Of a stretch of 64,000 nt of DNA, positions 52,762 through 62,269 are shown in pieces. Both the position numbers and the translations under genes were made by a program. The notes under the pieces are model-generated. The model had not been told where the DNA came from, ran no database searches, and was given only the letters and a program-made list of their open reading frames with translations. Source of the stretch: Promethearchaeota archaeon (GTDB taxonomy: Archaea; Asgardarchaeota; Lokiarchaeia; Sigyniarchaeales; SOKP01); the NCBI GenBank assembly GCA_019058365.1, contig JAHPZE010000003.1, forward strand, positions 1 to 64,000, written 5' to 3'. Every line of letters starts with the position of its first letter. Positions within the stretch are counted from its first letter, which is position 1.

Positions 52762-53970
52762 TTGACTACAACTAAAGAGAAACGAAAAAAAGAAGAAACT
52801 AAGGATGGAGAATATCTTATAACTTATACTAGACATTTAGAGAAACGACTTAGAAATTTGGAGACAGAAAAACAATTATTAGATGCAGAGCGTTTAAGAT
52901 TAGAACAAGAATTACATAGTCTAAGAAATGAAATTGATAGATTAAGAGAACCACCATTAGTATCTGCAACTATCATTGATTTTTTAGACGAAAAAGGGAG
53001 AGCAATTGTAAAAAGTTCAACAGGACCAAGTTTTGTTGTTAATAGTAGTAGAAAAGTGAAAAATGAAAAACTAGCACCTGGAACAAGGGTAGCTTTAAAT
53101 CAAAGAACTTTTGCGATTATGGAGGTCCTTCCTACTAAATTAGATCCTTTTGTTAAAGGTATGGAAGTAATTGATTCAATTCCAGACATATCATATGTAG
53201 ATGTCGGAGGATTGGAAGACCAAATGCAAGAAGTAAGAGAAACTGTAGAATTACCTTTAAAAAAGCCAGAATTATTTAAAAAAATTGGGATTGAACCACC
53301 TAAAGGAGTTTTGCTATTTGGTCCACCAGGTACTGGAAAAACTTTATTAGCAAAGGCAGTTGCGCATGAAACGGAAGCAACGTTTATAAGAATTATCGGA
53401 TCTGAATTAGTACAAAAATTTATCGGTGAAGGAGCACGTTTAGTAAGAGAGATCTTTAATTTAGCAAAAGAAAAAGCCCCTACAATATTATTTATAGATG
53501 AATTAGATGCAATAGGATCCCAAAGACTTAAGATTGCTACATCTGGAGATAGAGAAGTTCAAAGAACTCTTATGCAATTATTAAGTGAATTAGATGGATT
53601 TGAACAAAGAGGAGATGTAAAAATCATTGGTGCAACAAATAGAGTAGATATTTTAGATCCTGCACTATTGAGACCAGGAAGATTTGATCGTATGATTGAA
53701 TTTCCCATTCCTGATGAGGTAGCTCGAGAGGCAATATTTAAAATACACTCGAGAAATTTACGTATCGAAGAGAATATTGAATTTAAACGATTAGTAAATC
53801 TCACAGAGGGAGCTACTGGTGCTGATATTAAAGCAATTTGTACAGAAGCGGGAATGTTTGCAATTAGAAAAGATGCGGATATGATTATCAATAAAGATTT
53901 TATTGACGCTATAAGTAAAGTAATGAATAAAGTTAAAGGTCAAATGGTAGAATCCCGACTTTACTCTTAA
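52762..53970 (+). CDS. pan: Proteasome-activating nucleotidase PAN
   Basis: A 402-residue AAA ATPase, TTG start. Coiled coil at about 20-62, an OB domain at about 65-125, Walker A GPPGTGKT at 187-194, Walker [15 protein letters not shown], sensor/arginine fingers RPGRFDR. The C-terminus ends LYS, a hydrophobic-Tyr-X (HbYX) peptide that opens the 20S gate. The AN1, ubiquitin-like style context of Asgard archaea makes PAN the unfoldase for the archaeal proteasome. 20S subunit genes are not in the window. Confidence 0.96.
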   Translation: MTTTKEKRKKEETKDGEYLITYTRHLEKRLRNLETEKQLLDAERLRLEQELHSLRNEIDRLREPPLVSATIIDFLDEKGRAIVKSSTGPSFVVNSSRKVKNEKLAPGTRVALNQRTFAIMEVLPTKLDPFVKGMEVIDSIPDISYVDVGGLEDQMQEVRETVELPLKKPELFKKIGIEPPKGVLLFGPPGTGKTLLAKAVAHETEATFIRIIGSELVQKFIGEGARLVREIFNLAKEKAPTILFIDELDAIGSQRLKIATSGDREVQRTLMQLLSELDGFEQRGDVKIIGATNRVDILDPALLRPGRFDRMIEFPIPDEVAREAIFKIHSRNLRIEENIEFKRLVNLTEGATGADIKAICTEAGMFAIRKDADMIINKDFIDAISKVMNKVKGQMVESRLYS

Positions 53971-54043
53971 ATTGTGATTTAAACAATCTATTTATGTTCT
54001 ACTTTCTTTTTCTAAAATAAATATTATTTTTAATTATTGATCT

Positions 54044-54535
54044 ATGGAAACTGAATTATTATTAGGTTTAAGACAAATTAAAGCAATTTCAGATTATCAA
54101 TTTGGTAATGAAATTACTGATCTTCTTTTTGATGAAATTGATCAGATAAGTATAGAAAGATCACCAAATACTAATAAAATCAGATATATCTATTATAATG
54201 ATAATCTATTACTTACCTTAAGACCCACAAATGGTTTTTTTACTTTAACTCTCTTTTCCGCTGCTAAAATAATTAATAATACTATGTCTCCAAAGCTAAG
54301 AGTTATTGTTTTAAATGATATTTCAGAATTTATAAAAAAGGGAAGAAATGTTTTCTGTAAACATGTTGTTAGAATTGATGAAAATTTAAGACCTTTGGAT
54401 GAGGTAATTATCGTAAATCAAGAGGATGAATTGCTGGGTATTGGTAAGTTAAAAATTCCTGTTAATTATATAAAATCATTTTCTAGTGGTATTGCAGTTA
54501 ACGTAAGAAAAGGTATTCATAAATTAAAAATTTAA
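54044..54535 (+). CDS. PUA-domain protein
   Basis: A 163-residue protein. The N-terminal 75 residues form a pre-PUA type domain (ISIERSPNTNKIRYIYYNDN). The C-terminal part is a PUA fold: LRVIVLNDISEFIKKGRNVF, CKHVVRIDENLRPLDEVIIV, then EDELLGIGKLKIPVNYIKSF and the terminal GIAVNVRKGIHK. PUA domains bind structured RNA. In many archaea this gene precedes the NAC gene, and that arrangement is kept here (52 bases apart). A role near the ribosome or rRNA is likely. Confidence 0.85.
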   Translation: METELLLGLRQIKAISDYQFGNEITDLLFDEIDQISIERSPNTNKIRYIYYNDNLLLTLRPTNGFFTLTLFSAAKIINNTMSPKLRVIVLNDISEFIKKGRNVFCKHVVRIDENLRPLDEVIIVNQEDELLGIGKLKIPVNYIKSFSSGIAVNVRKGIHKLKI

Positions 54536-54587
54536 ATTTTGAATAATTATATATTTTAAGAAAAAAGGTTTTTTAACGTGAAATAAA

Positions 54588-55067
54588 GTGGTAAAATTAC
54601 CAAAGGAAATGCAAAATAAAGAAAAAAGTAAACCCAAACGCCCACAACCAGTTAAAGCGCGAGAAGGTCAACAATTTGGATCAAGACAGATGCGTAGAAA
54701 AATGGCTCAACAGGGTATAGATATGGAACCTGTCGATGCTACTCGAGTTATAATAGAGGGAGTAGAAAAATCATTGATAATAGAACAACCCGAAGTGGTT
54801 AGAATGAAACAAGCAGGTCAAGAGATATATCAAATAATAGGTCAAGCTGAAGAAGTTTCTCCAGAGTGTATTTCAATCAAAAGTGATGATACGTATATGG
54901 AGTTGGAACCCAGTGAAGAATCTGAGGTAAAACCCACAATCACTGAAAATGATATTATGCTAGTGGCTACTCAAGCAAATGTAGATAAAAATGAAGCAGA
55001 GTCTATATTAAAAGAATGCAATGGAGATATCGCTAAAGCGATTTTATTTTTAAAGAATAGACCTTAA
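54588..55067 (+). CDS. nac: Nascent polypeptide-associated complex protein (NAC)
   Basis: A 159-residue protein, GTG start. Residues about 30-100 form the NAC domain (RQMRRKMAQQGIDMEPVDAT, ATRVIIEGVEKSLIIEQPEV, VVRMKQAGQEIYQIIGQAEE). The C-terminal 40 residues are a UBA domain (ENDIMLVATQANVDKNEAES, LKECNGDIAKAILFL). Archaeal NAC is a homodimer of this alpha-type chain that binds emerging nascent chains. It is 40 residues longer than the shortest archaeal forms because of acidic linkers. Confidence 0.94.
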   Translation: MVKLPKEMQNKEKSKPKRPQPVKAREGQQFGSRQMRRKMAQQGIDMEPVDATRVIIEGVEKSLIIEQPEVVRMKQAGQEIYQIIGQAEEVSPECISIKSDDTYMELEPSEESEVKPTITENDIMLVATQANVDKNEAESILKECNGDIAKAILFLKNRP

Positions 55068-55145
55068 TATCGAAGCATTATTCAAATAATAAAGATTAAG
55101 AGTTATAAAATTTTTATAATCAAAAAGTACGAATTTTGATTTTAT

Positions 55146-55499
55146 ATGTCGAAAATTAAGAAGAAACATAGTGAAGATCTTACAATTATTTCAGATTTGG
55201 ATATTATATTTGAGAAAATCATTCAATTTTCAGGTTGGTTGTTTTTATTAGTTCTTGTGGGTTTTATGGGTGCTTGGATATTTTTTGATACTGTTTTAAA
55301 AATAGTAGATTTGGAATTAACAGCCATGACCTATTCTTTTATTATATTTATTGGAACAAACTCAGCAATTAGTTTTGCTTTAGCCACAAAGATAAAAAAC
55401 AATAGAGATAAGAAAAAACAATTTTTTCACGATTGGTTGTTAGGAGAATTTATGTTCTGTATGTTAACGGTTTTTGCTATTGCTATTTATCAATGGTAA
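55146..55499 (+). CDS. Small membrane protein, three TM segments
   Basis: A 117-residue protein. TM segments are at about 29-52 (WLFLLVLVGFMGAWIFF), 62-84 (MTYSFIIFIGTNSAISFAL) and 95-117. The loop before the third is basic (KIKNNRDKKKQFFHDW). No family recognised. It follows the NAC gene after 78 bases and may be part of the same transcript; nothing suggests a more specific role. Confidence 0.6.
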   Translation: MSKIKKKHSEDLTIISDLDIIFEKIIQFSGWLFLLVLVGFMGAWIFFDTVLKIVDLELTAMTYSFIIFIGTNSAISFALATKIKNNRDKKKQFFHDWLLGEFMFCMLTVFAIAIYQW

Positions 55500-55946
55500 A
55501 TTCTTATTTAAGAAGTTTTTCTTTATTATAAAGGTACTTTCAGTTGTTGCAATGCTTTTTTTTAAATACACTTAATCTTAATTCTTATTAAATTTTAAAA
55601 GTTGAAACTAGTGAAATGTGCTAATTTACGCGACAAAAATTTCTATAAAATGTAATTAAAGAATTAATAAATTAGAAATTGAAGAGACTCCAAAGAATTA
55701 AGAATTCTTTTATAATTTTAGTAAACATGTTTTAGATTCGCAAATAAAGTATTAATAAAATAAGTTTAAATTGGAAAAACAAATAAATTTTTATATCATA
55801 AGAGGTAAAATATTAACGATAATAAGCAATTAATAATTCTCTAAATTCAGTTCATATTACCGACAAAAATTTTTAATTAAAAATAATGTTGTATTCCACT
55901 ATATTATAATAGGATGTATAAAAATTGAAAAAGAGGAAGGTTTATA
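55500..55946. other. Intergenic region with 12-bp direct repeat
   Basis: A 447-base AT-rich spacer before nrdD. The sequence CGACAAAAATTT occurs twice in direct orientation at 55631-55642 and 55861-55872. The second copy is 75 bases upstream of the nrdD start, a plausible operator position. No ORF or RNA gene was recognised. Confidence 0.45.
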
Positions 55947-58900
55947 TTGGTCTTGGTATCAGATTTAAAACCATTAAAAGATAAAGATACTGAAAAAATT
56001 AGACGTAAATATTTGACAAAATTATTACCACGAGTTTTTAGAACTGAAGGTGATGTAGTACCATTCGATCCAATAAAGATTGAACAAAGTCTTATAAATG
56101 AAACTGCTTTAACCCAAAAATCTGCGGATAAAATTACTGAATTAGTTATCAGGAGGATAATATCTTCTGGGATTAGGTTCTTATCGGGTCCTCATATTAG
56201 AGAAATTGTATGCTCAATATTATCAGAACAACATTTTGAGGACGAGCGAAAAATATATACGAGAATAGGAATGCCATTAATGGATTATGAAGCAATTTTA
56301 GAACATGGAATAGATGAAAATGCAAATCAAGATATGAATCCAGAAAGTATTCATCATTGGGCTGCAAATAGAATATCAGATGAATACGCTTTATTAAGAA
56401 TTTTAGATTCTGAAGAAGCTCATGCTCATTTATACGGTGATATTCATGTACATATGTTAAGATATTTTGATTTAAGACCATTCTGTCAGGAATGGGATCC
56501 ACGTATGATTCTAGAACATGGATTACCTCCTGTCGAGAGTTGGGCACATTGCAGTAGATCAGGACCAGCAGGAAGCTTACGTGTAGCTGTAACTCACCTC
56601 GCCAAGTGGCTTGGAATTATTCAGGGGGAATTCAGCTTACCTTACGAAGAAACTGTGCTAATTGAAGAAAATGGAATTTTATATTGGAGTAAAATTGGAA
56701 AAGTTGTAAATAACAATTTAAATTCCCTTAAAGAAATTTATACGTTTGCATTTAATCCTCGAACATTAAAAATGGAAAAACATCAAATAACTAATGTATG
56801 TAAACATAAATGCAATGAGCCCTTTTTAAAATTTAAACTTGAATATGGGCGTGAAATAACAGTAACAAAACACCATAGCTTATTTACTCTTGATGAGGGT
56901 GAAATTATTCCAATTAAAGGAGCAAATTTAAAAATTGGAGATTATATCGTTATTCCTAAGAAAATCAATTATGAGAATGAATTTCAATTTCTCAATGTTA
57001 TAGAACTAATTAAAAAATATTCTCCAAATGCATCCAAATGGTATATTAGATCAATAAAAAATAAACTTACATCAAAACAAATTGATAAACTGCGAAAGAT
57101 TGACAAATGGGCAAATCAGCACTTATATAATGATTCAATTCCTTTCAATTTCTTTTATGAATTGAATGTTAATCCTTCCATTTATAATCAGATTCAATTA
57201 GGAATAGCTCGAAGTTCTCACAGCATTCCAGCAAAGATCCCAATTACAAATGAGTTATTATTTCTTTTAGGGATTTATGTAGCTGAAGGGTCAGGTTCAT
57301 ATAAACATTTCAGTTTAACACTTGGAGTTCATGAAAAGAATTTAATTAATGAATTAAAACAAGTGTTCTATTCTATATTTAGTGTTGATCTCAAAGATAG
57401 ACATCCCCATAAATCCGTTGATCAATTATCGATAGATAGTGAGCTTTTTAGGGAGCTTTTTGAAAATTTATTTCAAATTGGTCACGGTGCTGCTAATAAG
57501 AGAGTTCCTTTTTTTGTATTCGGTTTAGGAGAAGAGGGTATTCGAAGTTTTATTAGAGGGTATTTTCTTGGTGATGGTTATTGTAGAAATTCATACTTGA
57601 AAAAAGCCCGTGTTAGAAACGAAATTTCTGGAAAAACCGTAAGTAATCAACTAATAGAGGATTTAAATTTCATATTACTTAAAATAGGCATTGTCCCTTC
57701 AATTAATTATAGAGAAAACGGAAATATAATATCGATTTATGGTAAAGAATACTTAGAAATATTTTTAAAATCTTTTAGAGAAAAAGATTTAAAATGGAGG
57801 GTAGAACAAACAGAATTTGATATATCTCCTCTTCCCTTACAAGTTCCGACTAATCATTGCGGATTGCAACAGCATTATGGAAACAATACTAAATTGAATT
57901 ATGTTGAAAGAGGGTCCATTAATCAAAAACAGAGAATTGGAAGAAAAGCTCTGAGAAAAATATTAATGAAGGTTCCAAATAGTTCTTACAAGTCTCAATT
58001 AACAAAATTTTTAAAAAGTGATCTAACTGTTTTAAGAATAAAAGATATAACTGAACTTCCTAAAGAAGAATATGCTTATGATTTTGAAGTAGCTCCTAAA
58101 GGTGAATTAATTGAAAATTTTATTGGTGGTAAAGGATTAATTATTGCTCATAATTCAGGAGGTCAAGGGTATGATTATATAACTACATTTTTAGCCCCAT
58201 ATGCACGTAATCTAAGTGCTAGAGAAATAGAACAATCAATGCAATGCTTAATTTTTGAGACTAATCAAATTTTTGCTGCTAGAGGTGGGCAAGTACCTTT
58301 CACCTCCATCTCATGCACTCCTACTGTACCTGATGGTTTGTTAAATATCCCTTCTATTGGACCTCATGGAAAAGTTGTAGGAAGATATGGAGATTATAAA
58401 GAGGAATGCCTCAGACTATTTGATGCTTTAACTGATGTTTATATTCAAGGTGATCATAATGGAAAACTTTTTGCTTTTCCGAAACATGAGATTAAAATTA
58501 AAAAAGATTGGTTGTACGAATTTGAACCATCTTATTTAAAAGTAATGGAAGAAGTTGCTACCATGGGAACTCCATATTTCCTTAATATGTGCCCTAATTG
58601 GATGCCAGATGAAATCCACAGTCAATGTTGTAGAAAATTTTTAAGGGGTGATAAAATCGTCGAGCAATGCAATTTAGATCCTGAAAAGAGAAAAAAAGTA
58701 AACGTATGGGAAAATTATGTAACAATTGGTTCACTTCAAAGTGTTAGTTTAAATCTTCCTCGGTATGCTTATCTTTCAGAAAATGAATCTGATTATTTCA
58801 ATGTATTAGATGAGAAAATTGAGCTTTCTGCAAGAATTTTATTAAAAAAATGGAAATTAATGGAGAGAAGATTAAAAACAGGGCATTTGCCATTGTGTAG

Positions 58901-59603
58901 TGGTAAAATAAAAGGTAAATCAATCTTCAACTTAAAAGATCAGAATCTTTCAATAGGGTTTACTGGATTAAATGAAGCTGTAAAAAGTCTATCTGGATAT
59001 GAACTTCATGAAGATAATACTGCTTATGAGTTAGGAAAAAAGATTTTAAATTACATCGTTGCTAAATGTAATACTATGACTCAAAGAGACGGGAAGTTTT
59101 ATTCTATATGGGAGCAACCTGCAGAATCTAGTTCTGGACGTTTTGCTAGATTGGATTTAAAACATTTCCCTAAAAAAGCAATAGTGCAATCGTCTGGCAT
59201 TTCTGCTTATTATACTAATTCAGGTCACTTTAGATATGACGCAGATTTACCTTTTTTCGAACGTATAATAAAGCAAGGAGATTTGCATCCAATTATTGAG
59301 GGTGGTGTAATTACTCACATTTGGTTAGGAGAACAAAAGCCAGATCTTTATGGACTTTGGGAACTTACCAAAAACATTTGCCTTAATACAAATACTGCCT
59401 ATTTTGCTTACACAATTGATTTTATTTATTGTCCTTCATGTAGGAAAATGTTTAGAGGGACTCAATTTAATTGTCCGAAATGTAATTCTGAGAATGTAAA
59501 AGTGTATTCAAGAGTTACGGGATATTATAGTGAAGTAAATAGATATAATCCCGGAAAAAAGGCAGAATGGGAAGCTCGTAGACGCGAGCATCTTTTTTAT
59601 TAA
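55947..59603 (+). CDS. nrdD: Anaerobic ribonucleotide reductase NrdD with intein
   Basis: A 1218-residue precursor, TTG start. The N-terminal ATP-cone (about 28-118) is followed by the start of the catalytic domain (ESIHHWAANRISDEYALLRI, LYGDIHVHMLRYFDLRPFCQ). Residues 230-736 are an intein; excision joins IIQGEF to SGGQGYDYITTFLAPYARN and gives a 711-residue enzyme of normal size. The C-terminus has a four-cysteine zinc site (CPSC, CPKC) and the glycyl-radical loop RVTGYY (G1192 of the precursor). It makes dNTPs without oxygen. The activating enzyme NrdG is not in the window. Oxygen-independent reductase fits an anaerobe. Confidence 0.95.
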   Translation: MVLVSDLKPLKDKDTEKIRRKYLTKLLPRVFRTEGDVVPFDPIKIEQSLINETALTQKSADKITELVIRRIISSGIRFLSGPHIREIVCSILSEQHFEDERKIYTRIGMPLMDYEAILEHGIDENANQDMNPESIHHWAANRISDEYALLRILDSEEAHAHLYGDIHVHMLRYFDLRPFCQEWDPRMILEHGLPPVESWAHCSRSGPAGSLRVAVTHLAKWLGIIQGEFSLPYEETVLIEENGILYWSKIGKVVNNNLNSLKEIYTFAFNPRTLKMEKHQITNVCKHKCNEPFLKFKLEYGREITVTKHHSLFTLDEGEIIPIKGANLKIGDYIVIPKKINYENEFQFLNVIELIKKYSPNASKWYIRSIKNKLTSKQIDKLRKIDKWANQHLYNDSIPFNFFYELNVNPSIYNQIQLGIARSSHSIPAKIPITNELLFLLGIYVAEGSGSYKHFSLTLGVHEKNLINELKQVFYSIFSVDLKDRHPHKSVDQLSIDSELFRELFENLFQIGHGAANKRVPFFVFGLGEEGIRSFIRGYFLGDGYCRNSYLKKARVRNEISGKTVSNQLIEDLNFILLKIGIVPSINYRENGNIISIYGKEYLEIFLKSFREKDLKWRVEQTEFDISPLPLQVPTNHCGLQQHYGNNTKLNYVERGSINQKQRIGRKALRKILMKVPNSSYKSQLTKFLKSDLTVLRIKDITELPKEEYAYDFEVAPKGELIENFIGGKGLIIAHNSGGQGYDYITTFLAPYARNLSAREIEQSMQCLIFETNQIFAARGGQVPFTSISCTPTVPDGLLNIPSIGPHGKVVGRYGDYKEECLRLFDALTDVYIQGDHNGKLFAFPKHEIKIKKDWLYEFEPSYLKVMEEVATMGTPYFLNMCPNWMPDEIHSQCCRKFLRGDKIVEQCNLDPEKRKKVNVWENYVTIGSLQSVSLNLPRYAYLSENESDYFNVLDEKIELSARILLKKWKLMERRLKTGHLPLCSGKIKGKSIFNLKDQNLSIGFTGLNEAVKSLSGYELHEDNTAYELGKKILNYIVAKCNTMTQRDGKFYSIWEQPAESSSGRFARLDLKHFPKKAIVQSSGISAYYTNSGHFRYDADLPFFERIIKQGDLHPIIEGGVITHIWLGEQKPDLYGLWELTKNICLNTNTAYFAYTIDFIYCPSCRKMFRGTQFNCPKCNSENVKVYSRVTGYYSEVNRYNPGKKAEWEARRREHLFY
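56634..58154 (+). mobile_element. LAGLIDADG intein in nrdD
   Basis: A 507-residue intein. It starts with Ser (SLPYEETVLIEENG, block A) and ends IIAHN, followed by Ser as the +1 residue. The N-terminal block B-like TVTKHHSLFTLDEGE is intact. Two LAGLIDADG-type motifs of a homing endonuclease are visible: LLGIYVAEGS and FIRGYFLGDGY, both with the acidic residue kept, so the nuclease may be active. The insertion site is the conserved F-(A/S)GGQG motif of the reductase. Confidence 0.93.
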
Positions 59604-59649
59604 TTTTTACTTTTCTATTTTTTAAATATTATCATATTTTATACTATAT

Positions 59650-59967
59650 ATGATTAAAGAGTATTTACTTAAAGAAGTGCAAGAAATCGTAGACAATTGG
59701 ATCCATAATCATGGGGGGTATTGGCCACCTTTATCAATGATTTGCGCTAGTATGGAAGAATTAGGAGAAGTTGCAAGAGAAATAAATTCTCTAGAAGGAT
59801 ATAAACCAAAAAAGTCAAATAATTTAGATTCTAATTTAGGACAAGAATTGGCAGATCTTCTTTTTTCTATTATATGCATTGCTAATCATTATAAAATTGA
59901 TTTAGGGAAAGAATTTAATAAAATAATTAATAAGTATTCCAATAGAGATTCAAAACGATTTAAATAA
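59650..59967 (+). CDS. MazG-like nucleotide pyrophosphohydrolase
   Basis: A 105-residue all-helical NTP pyrophosphohydrolase. MICASMEELGEVAREI contains the ExxE motif (EELGE) and ELADLLFSIICIANH the ExxD partner, together the four metal-binding acids of the MazG fold. Such enzymes remove damaged or excess NTPs. It follows nrdD by 46 bases, which suits a joint role in nucleotide pool control. Confidence 0.88.
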   Translation: MIKEYLLKEVQEIVDNWIHNHGGYWPPLSMICASMEELGEVAREINSLEGYKPKKSNNLDSNLGQELADLLFSIICIANHYKIDLGKEFNKIINKYSNRDSKRFK

Positions 59968-60076
59968 GTTAGAGCCGTCCATAGGGAATTTCATTTGATA
60001 ATGCTATAATTTTAATTGTTTAAATTTTTCTATTTTATGAAGTAATAAGAATGAATAAGTAAGTTTTTAAGTAGCA

Positions 60077-61255
60077 ATGTTGAAAGAAGGATTGGAAAAA
60101 CAGGAAATACTAAAAATACTTGATGAAAAATTAAAAAGCGACTATTCATATAAATCAGGGTCAATTTTAGGGTCAATGTGTACTGAACCTCTAGCTATTG
60201 CCGTTGAAGTTTATATGAAATACGTTGCAAAAAATCTTGGAGATCCGGGTTTATTTTTAGGGACTGCAGATTTAGAAAAAGAATTAGTTACTGAGATTGG
60301 TGAGCTTTTTAGAGGAAAGAAAATAATAGGGACTTTCACTACGGGTGGTTCAGAAGCAAACTTAATAGCTATGAGGATTGCTAAAAAGTTAAGACCTGAT
60401 ATTGCATATCCAGAAGTAGTAGTTCCCTATTCAGCTCATTTATCTTTTGATAAAGCAGCAGATTTACTTGGAATTAAGCTTCGAAAAGCAAAATTACACG
60501 ATAATTTTGAACTTGATCTCGATCATTTTAATTCACTAATCAATAATAATACTTGTGGTGTTGTAGGAATTGCAGGGACAACTTCATTAGGTTTGATTGA
60601 TCCAATAGAAGATATTGGAAAATTAATTGAAGGCAAAAATATATTTTTTCATGTCGATGCTGCATTTGGGGGATTCATTTTACCATTTCTAAAAGAATTG
60701 AACTATCCCGTTCCTGCGTGGGACTTTTCTGTAAATTCGGTTGATTCTATAACCGCAGATCCCCATAAAATGGGTTTAGGAATCATTCCTTCAGGAGGTT
60801 TTTTTTTAAGAGATCCTTCAATTTTACAAAAAACAGGATTTGAAATTCCGTATTTAGCTGGAGGAAATTTTAAACACTTCCACATAGTGGGAACTAGATC
60901 TGGGGGAACTGTAATAGCTTTTTGGGTAATTCTAAAATCTTTAGGATTTAATGGATTTTTAGAAATCGTAAAAAATTGTATGGATAACACCCGATATTTG
61001 ACTCAACGAATAAATGAAATAAAAGGAGTAAAGTTAGCTACTAATCCAACTATAAATATTGTTGGTATTACTACTGAAAATAAAGAAAATATTTGTAAAA
61101 TTGATGAAGAATTACGAAAGAGAAATTGGATGATAGGTAAATTTGAAGATTTCAATCTTATTAGAGTGGTAATTATGCCACATGTTCAAAAAACTCATTT
61201 ACAAAATTTTACAGATGATTTAGAGAAAATTTTAAAAAAGTTAAAAATTTCTTAA
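60077..61255 (+). CDS. mfnA: PLP-dependent group II decarboxylase (MfnA-like)
   Basis: A 392-residue PLP enzyme. GTFTTGGSEANLIAMRIAKK binds the cofactor phosphate, HVDAAFGGFILP holds the Asp that pairs with the pyridine nitrogen, and DSITADPHKMGLGIIPSGG contains the Schiff-base lysine. This order matches archaeal MfnA, which makes tyramine for methanofuran or beta-alanine for CoA from aspartate. No neighbouring pathway gene decides between these substrates. Length is typical. Confidence 0.88.
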   Translation: MLKEGLEKQEILKILDEKLKSDYSYKSGSILGSMCTEPLAIAVEVYMKYVAKNLGDPGLFLGTADLEKELVTEIGELFRGKKIIGTFTTGGSEANLIAMRIAKKLRPDIAYPEVVVPYSAHLSFDKAADLLGIKLRKAKLHDNFELDLDHFNSLINNNTCGVVGIAGTTSLGLIDPIEDIGKLIEGKNIFFHVDAAFGGFILPFLKELNYPVPAWDFSVNSVDSITADPHKMGLGIIPSGGFFLRDPSILQKTGFEIPYLAGGNFKHFHIVGTRSGGTVIAFWVILKSLGFNGFLEIVKNCMDNTRYLTQRINEIKGVKLATNPTINIVGITTENKENICKIDEELRKRNWMIGKFEDFNLIRVVIMPHVQKTHLQNFTDDLEKILKKLKIS

Positions 61256-61391
61256 GATTCGAATAGAAGTTTTATAAAAATTACCGTTTTAATTAATATA
61301 GTTAGAAAAAAAATATATTTAGTACAAATTATTATTAAATTAATAGTAAGGTTTTTTGGGAGTTTAATTTCAAAAACTTGGAATTAAGATT

Positions 61392-62165
61392 ATGGGCAAA
61401 GAAAAAAAAACACTTGGAATAAAAACAACAAGATATTTTACAAAAAATTGTTCTAAGTGTAATTTTGAATATCCTAATTGGTTTACTAATTGCCCTAAAT
61501 GCGGAGCAGCATGGGATGATACAGAAATTATCACTACTCCAAAGGAAGCTCATAAAAAAACAATTAAAATTGTTGTAAAAATCACAGAAGAAACTTTTAA
61601 TAAAGCTATTTTTATAGTAAATTTAATTTTTAGTGCTGATCAAGGGAAATCATGGTACCAAATGGAAATGGAATCTAAAATGGACTATTACATAGCTGAA
61701 ATTGCTGAAGTTCCCATTGGTTCGATTATCATTTATTACGTCGAAGTCTGTTTAGAAGATGGAGAGAGAATAATAGAAAATAATGATAATAAATACTTTT
61801 TTTATAAAGTGGGAGTCCCAATTGGAGAAATCGAATCCGAAACTCCCAAACCAGAACGAAAAGCGTTAGAAAAAAATATTAAAGAAATCCCTATTAAACC
61901 CCAAAAGTATACTAAACCTCCCTTAGAATTATCAGCAGAAAAAACTTATGTTACTAAAGAAATGGTTGAAAAATCCACTTTAGTTCCTCAAGATCAAATT
62001 AAAGCTCCTGTAGAAGAAAATCCTTATGAATATAATAAAGTTGAACCGACAATATTTGGGAAACCTCAAACACAAATCGATCCCGAATTAAAAGTATGCA
62101 TCCATTGTAAATCAAAAATTAAAAAAATGTGGAGTATTTGTCCAATTTGTGGAAAATCGCTCTGA
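61392..62165 (+). CDS. Protein with terminal zinc ribbons and Ig/CBM-like middle
   Basis: A 257-residue protein. Residues about 20-41 are a zinc ribbon (CSKCNFEYPNWFTNCPKCGA) and the last 25 residues another (CIHCKSKIKKMWSICPICGK). The middle (about 55-150) has a beta-sandwich pattern (AIFIVNLIFSADQGKSWYQM, IIIYYVEVCLEDGERI) as in Ig-like or CBM48-like folds. A proline-rich linker (EIPIKPQKYTKPPLELSAEK) connects to the C-terminal ribbon. No enzyme motif. Convergent with the Rab-like gene, whose tail also ends in a zinc ribbon of similar type. Confidence 0.65.
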   Translation: MGKEKKTLGIKTTRYFTKNCSKCNFEYPNWFTNCPKCGAAWDDTEIITTPKEAHKKTIKIVVKITEETFNKAIFIVNLIFSADQGKSWYQMEMESKMDYYIAEIAEVPIGSIIIYYVEVCLEDGERIIENNDNKYFFYKVGVPIGEIESETPKPERKALEKNIKEIPIKPQKYTKPPLELSAEKTYVTKEMVEKSTLVPQDQIKAPVEENPYEYNKVEPTIFGKPQTQIDPELKVCIHCKSKIKKMWSICPICGKSL

Positions 62166-62269
62166 CTTAAACGATTAAACTACCTAAATGTGAAACATAC
62201 TAAAAATTTAGAAATGCATTTTAAAAGAAGGACAGAAGATATAAAAATGACTTGATTCTAAACCATATA

